Origin: Euperipatoides rowelli
Taxonomy: Eukaryota; Onychophora; Udeonychophora; Euonychophora; Peripatopsidae
Length of the DNA: 13,146 nucleotides
Strand: one strand, 5' to 3'
Assembly (NCBI GenBank): GCA_003024985.2
Contig: PXIH01S0037024.1
The notes below the pieces were generated by a model. That model saw only the letters and a list, made by a program, of their open reading frames with translations, was not told the DNA's origin and searched no databases. How positions within the stretch are numbered: position 1 is the first letter of the stretch; the number at the start of each line of letters is the position of its first letter. Shown here in pieces: positions 8,582 to 13,146 of the stretch. Made by a program: the position numbers and the translations under genes.

Positions 8582-8674
8582 AGGATTTATCTGAATCAAT
8601 TTCAACCTAAACTTTTTCAAGCTGATNGGAGGATTTATCTGAATCAATTTCAACCTAAACTTTTTCAAGCTGAT
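8580..8674 (+). repeat. Exact 47-bp duplication around a single N (probable assembly artefact)
   Basis: Bases 8580-8626 and 8628-8674 are identical over 47 bp, from ggaggattta to caagctgat, and a lone N at 8627 separates them. Every other duplicated segment in this window is diverged. Perfect identity, an ambiguous base at the join and a preceding 17-G run together suggest two contig ends that overlap but were not merged. The real locus probably has one copy. Confidence 0.85.
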
Positions 8675-8800
8675 ATTTTTTTTACTTGCAACTGATTTAA
8701 ACATTATGACCATGTTCTGTGCATTTCGATACTATTGAAAAAGTATAGAGGTGTTCAAATCTTGATCCAAGAAGTTTAATGGAAATATTTTGTTTTTCAG

Positions 8801-8874
8801 GGTGGCCAGTATTAGTGTTTGTGGATAAAATTGCAAAGAGACAGAAAGCATTTATTATAACGAGTTCAAGTTAA
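8801..8874 (+). other. Weak candidate terminal coding exon
   Basis: A strong 3' splice-site pattern (ttttgtttttcag) ends at 8800. The following frame, in phase after two bases, reads WPVLVFVDKIAKRQKAF, then IITSSS and a stop at 8872-8874. The hydrophobic strand then basic helix resembles a piece of an alpha/beta protein. The other two frames stop within 30 bases, so only a last exon would fit. No upstream exon is recognised, and a 24-codon frame is easily reached by chance. Confidence 0.15.
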
Positions 8875-9660
8875 ACGGGTGCCTTCCAATTTTTTTTTTT
8901 TAGAGAATAATGGTTATCCTAAAATGTGCATTTTATATAATAATTTTTACAAAATAATTACCTATTTAAAGATTTTTTAAAAAAAATATTTTATTAAATT
9001 GGCCTAACAACAAATTTTATAGTTGGCTTAATTGCTAACAAAAATAATAATTGTGCTAATGAAAATAATTATAAAAAACTCAATAATGCATGCTACCAAA
9101 ATATTTGCATATATTGTTTTTCTTTCCAAGGACAATACTCTAAAATCTGTTACTGACCATAAAAATCTACCATCATCTGCTCGACTTTTATAATAATGAA
9201 AAAATGAACAGGTTTCATCTTGTTACACTTTGGAATTGTTTCTTATTGTGCAAGTTTTTATATTAAAATTTGCTGTGATGAATTCTAATAATTTTAACTT
9301 ATGCAAAAACAAAAAAATAATAAAAAAAAGTTTTCCACATATATTTTGGCTATATTGTTTATATAAACGAAGTTGTACTCGAACTAAAACAAAGAATCTT
9401 GAAACATATGACCTTATGTAAAAAAAAATATAAATATTAAGCTAGCTTTATATAATTTTAAAATTATTCGAAATAAAAATTTTAATGAATAAAATTCTAA
9501 GATCATATTTAAATACCAGTAATATTTTTTTAAAAAAAAAAATCCTAAATATTAATTTGCAAGTTATCTTATTATATTTAATTTAATATCTTTTTCTACT
9601 GAATTTTTTTGGGTGTTAAAATTTATGGAATATTTGTATTTTTTTTTTCTCTCTATACGA

Positions 9661-9683
9661 AACTGGATTATGTTAATCCAGTT
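9661..9683. repeat. Perfect 10-bp hairpin with 3-nt loop
   Basis: aactggatta (9661-9670) and taatccagtt (9674-9683) are exact complements separated by tgt. This is a very tight stem-loop. A second perfect hairpin starts 12 bases downstream. Confidence 0.75.
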
Positions 9684-9695
9684 AACTACTTTGAG

Positions 9696-9720
9696 ATTTC
9701 AGATACTTTTCATCTGAAAT
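9696..9720. repeat. Perfect 9-bp hairpin with 7-nt loop
   Basis: atttcagat (9696-9704) and atctgaaat (9712-9720) are exact complements around acttttc. One more G-T wobble can be added outside. It is adjacent to the hairpin at 9661-9683. Confidence 0.7.
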
Positions 9721-10100
9721 TCAAATTATTCTATAGTAGGAACTATATAAGATTGCTGGTTAAATAATTAATCAATAGAAAGTAGCAGTTATGATTTAAA
9801 GCATGTGTCTTTAAAAAAATTAAAGTATAAAGTATTGAACTGATTTATAACCAAAATATTCAAATTTTATACAAAACTAAACAATAAATTATATATTAAT
9901 TATACAATATTAAAAATGTTATGATGCATTTATAAAATTTTAATTCAACAAATAAAATACATGTATAAAATTTAATTTGAATAGTCTATAATAAATTCCA
10001 GACTAATTTTATCTTGAGAAAATAATCATGACCTTATTCAGCGACCTTTTTTTTAAAAAAAAAAATTATGAACACTACATACGGTACATTTAATTTTAAA

Positions 10101-10180
10101 TTTTCCAGCGGTTTTTAGGCTCTTTCTTTAAAGTTAACTTAAAATAAATAAATAAAATTAGACTAAAATCCACTGGAAAA
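10101..10180. repeat. Inverted repeat, 21-bp arms (18 matched)
   Basis: The left arm 10101-10121 (starting ttttccagcgg) and right arm 10160-10180 (ending ccactggaaaa) match at 18 of 21 positions, with a 38-nt AT-rich loop. Size and arm identity suit a minimal fold-back or MITE remnant, but no target-site duplication was found. Another perfect inverted repeat begins seven bases later. Confidence 0.65.
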
Positions 10181-10186
10181 ATCCAC

Positions 10187-10217
10187 TTTTAAGAAGAATT
10201 ATTCTGTCTTCTTAAAA
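10187..10217. repeat. Perfect 11-bp hairpin
   Basis: ttttaagaaga (10187-10197) and tcttcttaaaa (10207-10217) are exact complements with a 9-nt loop. It lies immediately right of the larger inverted repeat at 10101-10180. Confidence 0.7.
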
Positions 10218-10402
10218 AATTTCTTAATTAGAGAGAAAGAAAAATCTTAATAAAATTTCCACTTTTGTCAGAATTAGAAGTCTGAATGGAGGTTTGGATG
10301 TCATCTTACAAGCTGTGTTCCTGTCCTGTAGGGAAATCAGCAATGTTATTTAATTCCTACTATAATCATCTTGATCTTTCTGTATGCTTATAAATTTGTA
10401 TA

Positions 10403-10415
10403 TGTGTGTGTGTGT
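10403..10415. repeat. TG dinucleotide microsatellite
   Basis: Six TG units plus a T, soon followed by a 10-A run. Ordinary simple repeat. Confidence 0.85.
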
Positions 10416-11666
10416 TTGTAAAAAAAAAAATTTTGTACAAATAATTGGCTAAATTATTAAAACAAAATTTTGAATATCTTTAATTCAAATTCTGGAATCC
10501 ATTTCAATTCCTCTTAATTTAGCTGTTAAAAGAAAATCAATTGGTGATTCTAGTTTCTGTAAATATTGTTACTTGTAGATGAGATGTAACTATTCTGTTA
10601 TTAATTCAATGATTCAGTATCGGCTATTCTTTCAATGGCAGCTTCTAATCGACTCAGTATGCAAATATGAGATTTAATGATTAAAAATGTTGTTTTATTT
10701 TTTGAGCAATAAATTAAATATATTTGAATAAAATATCTTGTTTTACCCAAGTGTACAAATGGCTGAGATACTTTTGAGAATGAGACAATATTACAAAATG
10801 GATATATCTCGTACTATAGCTTAGATTTTAGATCATGTTACAATATTGACAGAAGCTAGAAACCATTTGTTTATTTAATTTGTAATTATTACAAATTTAT
10901 TAAATTCTGAAGAATTAACGGCAATAATAATTTCAAATATCGGTTATTTTTTAATTGTATCAATTTTTCTGATATAATTTTTTTAAAACAAAATGCAGGT
11001 TATGATATCCTTTAAATTTCAGTATCAGATTCCCCTAGCCTTTGATATCTATTTTCAAGGTGGATGGTTTAAAAGTTTATGTCTGTTAAATCTTCTTGAA
11101 ATTTTAAATAAAAAGAATTTTTTTAATATCATTTGTCAGTGTTTTCTTATTACATTTAAGGCAAACAAGCCCATAGCATAATAATAATATGCTTAGAACT
11201 AGTGTTTTTTTTTAAAATTGTAATATTAATTTCAATATTTATATAATTTCAATAAATATATACTGTATAAGTTGCAGGTAAGTAATTCATTTTGATCAGA
11301 ACTTACAGTATGCTATGTATTTTCAAAATGTTTTCTTTTAACATGACTTTATATTTTATTAACAAAAATTTTTATAACCTAAACATTAATATACAGTACA
11401 TTAACCCTTAAGATCAAAAAACAAAACTCTTTTTTTTTTTTTTTTCTGTTTGTTATAAATAAGTTAATTTTATTTAAAAACTAAGCTATGTTTCAAATGT
11501 TATCAAAGTCAAAGGATAGACAGGAATTATGTATTCCACAGTATTCATAAGTTTTTGGATATATAGGATATGTGTATACATGTACAGTAAATCAATTATT
11601 ATAATTATAAATTTTGCATTTTACTTATAAATTGTTTGATTTCATGAAATAATACATTTAAAAAAT

Positions 11667-11969
11667 AACTCCGAATCAGGACCACTGAAGGAACTTTCTG
11701 GAAACCTATACTTTTATGCAATGGCAGTAGGCAGTCCACAGGGCCTGTGAGGGGAGGGTTTGGTACAATGTCAGATAGTCATGCCTAAACAACCCAGGGA
11801 TTGGGTATAATACATCTATACAAGGAAAGGAAGTCAGACAATCATGCCTAGTCAACAGGGATTTGGGATTTATAAATTCCACTACATGTCAATATTTCTC
11901 TATACTATGGTTTCTGTGAAAAGTGCTTGTGTTTATTTGGTGTTTCCTTTTGATCCTGATTCTGAAGTT
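11667..11969. repeat. 303-bp block bounded by inverted repeats; possible decayed element
   Basis: The left edge aactccgaatcagga matches the reverse complement of the right edge (tgatcctgattctgaagtt) with gaatcagga exact and a few changes outside it. Base composition is richer in G+C than the flanks. Inside, a motif beginning gtcagatagtcatgcct (11770) recurs as gtcagacaatcatgcct (11833). The block's first 106 bp also recur, diverged, at 11986-12096. An ATG-started frame of 46 codons (11844-11984) crosses the right edge but resembles no protein I know. No target-site duplication is visible and I do not recognise a family. Confidence 0.5.
11770..11874 (+). repeat. Diverged direct repeat of about 40 bp, two copies
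   Basis: The copies begin at 11770 and 11833, 63 bp apart. Shared features in order are gtcaga, tcatgccta, caac, aggga and ttggg. Differences are scattered substitutions and small indels, so the duplication is old. Confidence 0.7.
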
Positions 11970-12004
11970 GCTAACTTCTCATAGTAACTTCAGAATCTGG
12001 ATCA
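11951..12004. repeat. Hairpin, 19-bp arms (18 matched)
   Basis: tgatcctgattctgaagtt (11951-11969) and aacttcagaatctggatca (11986-12004) pair at 18 of 19 positions around a 16-nt loop. It is the best stem in the window. It also marks the junction where one repeat block ends and a second, diverged copy begins, so the stem probably arises from two element ends lying face to face. Confidence 0.85.
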
Positions 12005-12096
12005 TGTACACTACAAGATACGTTAAGCGACCTCTACCAATGTGCAGTGGCGGTAGGCAATCTAGTGACTTCTGGATTGGGGCTTGTGCAATGTCC
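11986..12096 (+). repeat. Diverged second copy of the 11667-11772 unit
   Basis: This follows the same order of landmarks as 11667-11772: a gaatc-containing start, then tgcagtggcggtaggcaatc (12043-12062) against tgcaatggcagtaggcagtc (11716-11735), then caatgtc (12090-12096) against caatgtc (11766-11772). Landmark spacing agrees within a few bases. Copy 2 starts 319 bp after copy 1, suggesting an old tandem duplication. Confidence 0.75.
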
Positions 12097-12129
12097 ACAT
12101 AACTTCCGAGACTAATCCTGTAGATCAAT

Positions 12130-12149
12130 CTGCATTGGGCCCCATGCAG
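12130..12149. repeat. 20-bp GC-rich palindrome
   Basis: ctgcattgggccccatgcag is self-complementary at nine of ten base pairs. It stands just before a TTTTA microsatellite, still within the G+C-richer repeat block. Confidence 0.75.
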
Positions 12150-12153
12150 CTAT

Positions 12154-12169
12154 ATTTTATTTTATTTTA
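12154..12169. repeat. TTTTA pentanucleotide microsatellite, first tract
   Basis: About three ATTTT units followed by aaatttaag. A second tract at 12689-12707 is followed by a similar tttaag, so the tract is part of a larger duplicated arrangement. Confidence 0.75.
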
Positions 12170-12179
12170 AATTTAAGTC

Positions 12180-12202
12180 ATCAGATGAATCTGTAATCTC
12201 AT
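12180..12202 (+). repeat. Dispersed repeat module B, copy 1
   Basis: These 23 bp match 12862-12884 at 19 positions without gaps, and all four differences are transitions. A CT-rich tract with cttctg motifs follows in both places. On the minus strand both encode an E-x-T-D-S-x-D pattern. Confidence 0.7.
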
Positions 12203-12625
12203 ATATTTTTTGCTATTTTCTGTTCATCTTCTGATCATCTTTATCTTCTGCATCGTATCATCGTATTGGCCATAAATACTGCCAGTCCAACTTCTGGTAT
12301 AATGGGCTATACACTATAACTCGCACCTAGATGCACAGAACACCATATGACATTACAAATCTCACTGGGCAAATAAATCTATAATAAATAGTTAATTTCA
12401 TCTTTTGTTCATATTCAATTTTCCAGTTCTTCTTTTTTTCCCTTTACCTTTTTTTACTAACTTTCCTTGCTTGATTCTTCTTATTTAGGATGTAACTATT
12501 TATCCTCTTGATGCATTTTTTTTTAGTTACTCTCCGAATCTTCATCTTCTGTGTCCAATTTTTCCGGTTTTATAAATATTTCTTTAGATATACTGTAGAA
12601 TTCTAATCAGAATCTGGAACATTAC

Positions 12626-12639
12626 CATTCTCTTCAATG
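12626..12639 (+). repeat. Dispersed repeat module C, copy 1
   Basis: cattctcttcaatg is repeated exactly at 12809-12822. Both copies have attac upstream and ttact downstream with one or two bases of indel. Confidence 0.65.
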
Positions 12640-12688
12640 ATTACTATAAGGTCCTGATATTTGTCAATATTTGTTTTGTTGCTATTTG

Positions 12689-12707
12689 TTTTATTTTATT
12701 TTATTTT
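12689..12707. repeat. TTTTA pentanucleotide microsatellite, second tract
   Basis: Three TTTTA units plus TTTT. Counterpart of the tract at 12154-12169. Confidence 0.8.
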
Positions 12708-12808
12708 CTTAAAGTTTAAGCCGAAGCTTGTACAGTTGCAGCCGTGGCACTTGAACACAAATGCAATAGCTACGGTTATGTTAATTGTATCGTGATTTAT
12801 ATTACTAA

Positions 12809-12822
12809 CATTCTCTTCAATG
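12809..12822 (+). repeat. Dispersed repeat module C, copy 2
   Basis: Exact 14-bp copy of 12626-12639, 183 bp downstream. Confidence 0.65.
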
Positions 12823-12861
12823 TTACTGTGTTACAGTTTTAAGTCTTGTTATGCTGTCTTT

Positions 12862-12884
12862 ATCAAATGAATCCGTAGTCTCAC
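12862..12884 (+). repeat. Dispersed repeat module B, copy 2
   Basis: Diverged copy of 12180-12202, 682 bp downstream, same strand, followed again by a CT-rich tract. Confidence 0.7.
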
Positions 12885-12927
12885 ATTTTGCTTGCAGGTT
12901 TATAGTATTCTACTTCATTTTTCTCTT

Positions 12928-12966
12928 CTTATTCTTCTGCTCCTTATTCTTCTGCTTATTCTTCTG
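12928..12966. repeat. 12-bp CT-rich tandem repeat, three copies
   Basis: cttattcttctg occurs exactly at 12928-12939, 12943-12954 and 12955-12966, with ctc inserted between the first two. On the minus strand it could read as a Lys/Gln/Asn repeat, but a stop follows soon after. Slippage minisatellite. Confidence 0.85.
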
Positions 12967-13060
12967 GTTCGAGATTTTAAAGCTGCAAGACTTATTTTAG
13001 AAGTGGTCCGCTATTTTTGCTAAGTATTTTTTATTTATTATTAGTTTGACTGTAGATTTT

Positions 13061-13077
13061 TTATTATTATTATTATT
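13061..13077. repeat. TTA trinucleotide microsatellite
   Basis: Five to six TTA units following a T-run. Ordinary simple repeat; the remainder to the window end is AT-rich with nothing recognised. Confidence 0.8.
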
Positions 13078-13146
13078 TCTTAACTAGTTTATTGGTTAGT
13101 GGTTGAAATTTGGCTTTATTTTTATTTAATTGGTAATAAAACAGGG

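Larger units (their letters stand above)
8875..11660. other. AT-rich non-coding stretch, no confident gene
   Basis: No gene is recognised. Visible content: T/A junctions at 8973-8986, 9525-9542 and 10047-10065, paired hairpins at 9661-9720, an inverted-repeat pair at 10101-10217, a TG microsatellite at 10403-10415, an octamer-like atgcaaat at 10659-10666, a splice-donor consensus at 11275-11283, and a 16-T run at 11430-11445. The open frames at 9230-9421 and 10993-11181 are of chance length. The second has an ATG in a fair context (A at -3) but resembles no protein I know. Confidence 0.65.
12523..12909 (-). pseudogene. Possible decayed coding remnants, minus strand
   Basis: Three short minus-strand open frames lie here: 12909-12823, 12695-12603 and 12606-12523. 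None needs to start with ATG and each ends at a stop. Their peptides include KCETTDSFDKDSITRLKT, DKYQDLIVIIEENGNVPDSD and KPEKLDTEDEDSESN, which are acidic and Ser/Asp rich. The second and third overlap by four bases in different frames, as a frameshift in an older frame would leave. Similar acidic segments occur near the N-termini of some transposases, but I see no catalytic domain and cannot name a family. Frames of 30 codons are common by chance; the evidence is composition and repetition only. Confidence 0.2.

Noticed and set aside
8397-8594. 65-codon plus-strand open frame
   Set aside because: It ends by translating the 17-G run as poly-Gly next to the probable assembly artefact. No protein resemblance.
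6869-9418. Exact 12-mer tatgaccttatg at 6869 and 9407
   Set aside because: Flanks do not align, and one shared 12-mer of this composition is not strong evidence of a repeat.
9230-9421. 63-codon plus-strand open frame
   Set aside because: Composition as expected from AT-rich DNA; no motif, splice context or resemblance.
10659-10666. Octamer-like atgcaaat, possible POU-factor site
   Set aside because: An 8-mer of mostly A and T is expected by chance, and no promoter or conserved context is visible.
10993-11181. 62-codon plus-strand open frame with ATG
   Set aside because: The start context is fair, but the peptide is an unrecognised hydrophobic mix and its length is within chance. Not called a gene without transcript or conservation evidence.
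11844-11984. 46-codon ATG frame in the repeat block
   Set aside because: It crosses a repeat edge and runs into the loop of the hairpin at 11951-12004. No family resemblance, so it is mentioned only within the block.
1-13146. CRISPR array, bacterial operon, rRNA, phage or viral genome segment
   Set aside because: No regularly spaced repeats, no long coding frames and no conserved rRNA stretches were seen on either strand.

Overview
This window looks like non-coding, very AT-rich nuclear DNA from a eukaryote, most likely an invertebrate animal. I estimate about a quarter G+C by eye. The signs are: no bacterial-type genes or operons; no open frame longer than 86 codons; dense homopolymer and microsatellite tracts; tRNA-derived SINE-like fragments; and two non-autonomous hAT-type DNA transposons, each with an exact 8-bp target-site duplication. 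The species cannot be named from this. Seven open frames of 62 codons or more is about what chance predicts (roughly eight at this composition), so I call no confident protein gene. The window could be intergenic or the inside of a large intron.

Layout. Bases 1-2598 are AT-rich filler with small palindromes. Bases 2607-2877 hold a 271-bp hAT-type MITE flanked by ctgtatag. Bases 2886-5350 are AT-rich, with a 14-bp GC-rich tandem repeat (3073-3106), a strong G-quadruplex candidate (3820-3856) and a weak exon candidate near 4530-4621. Bases 5365-6361 are a nested repeat cluster. A plus-strand tRNA-like SINE fragment is split by a 772-bp hAT-type element (5405-6176) flanked by atttaaag. It is followed by a minus-strand tRNA-like fragment (A and B boxes within 6305-6361). 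When the hAT and one target-site copy are removed, the box A to box B distance of the broken SINE becomes 57 nt, exactly that of its neighbour.

Bases 6400-11660 are again AT-rich. They hold several perfect short hairpins, a 17-G run, and a single N at 8627 with exact 47-bp copies on both sides, which looks like an unmerged assembly overlap. A possible terminal exon lies at 8801-8874, and a perfect splice-donor consensus at 11275-11283.

Bases 11667 to about 12970 form a different block: visibly higher G+C and many diverged internal duplications, direct and inverted. Short minus-strand open frames there are rich in Asp, Glu and Ser. It is probably an old, decayed and internally duplicated repeat or transposon of unknown family, and it is the least explained part of the window. 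A scattered signature is long T-runs abutting long A-runs (5'-TnAn-3'), nine of which have both runs of at least six bases.

No cooperating gene system is visible. The story is one of transposon insertion, nesting and decay.
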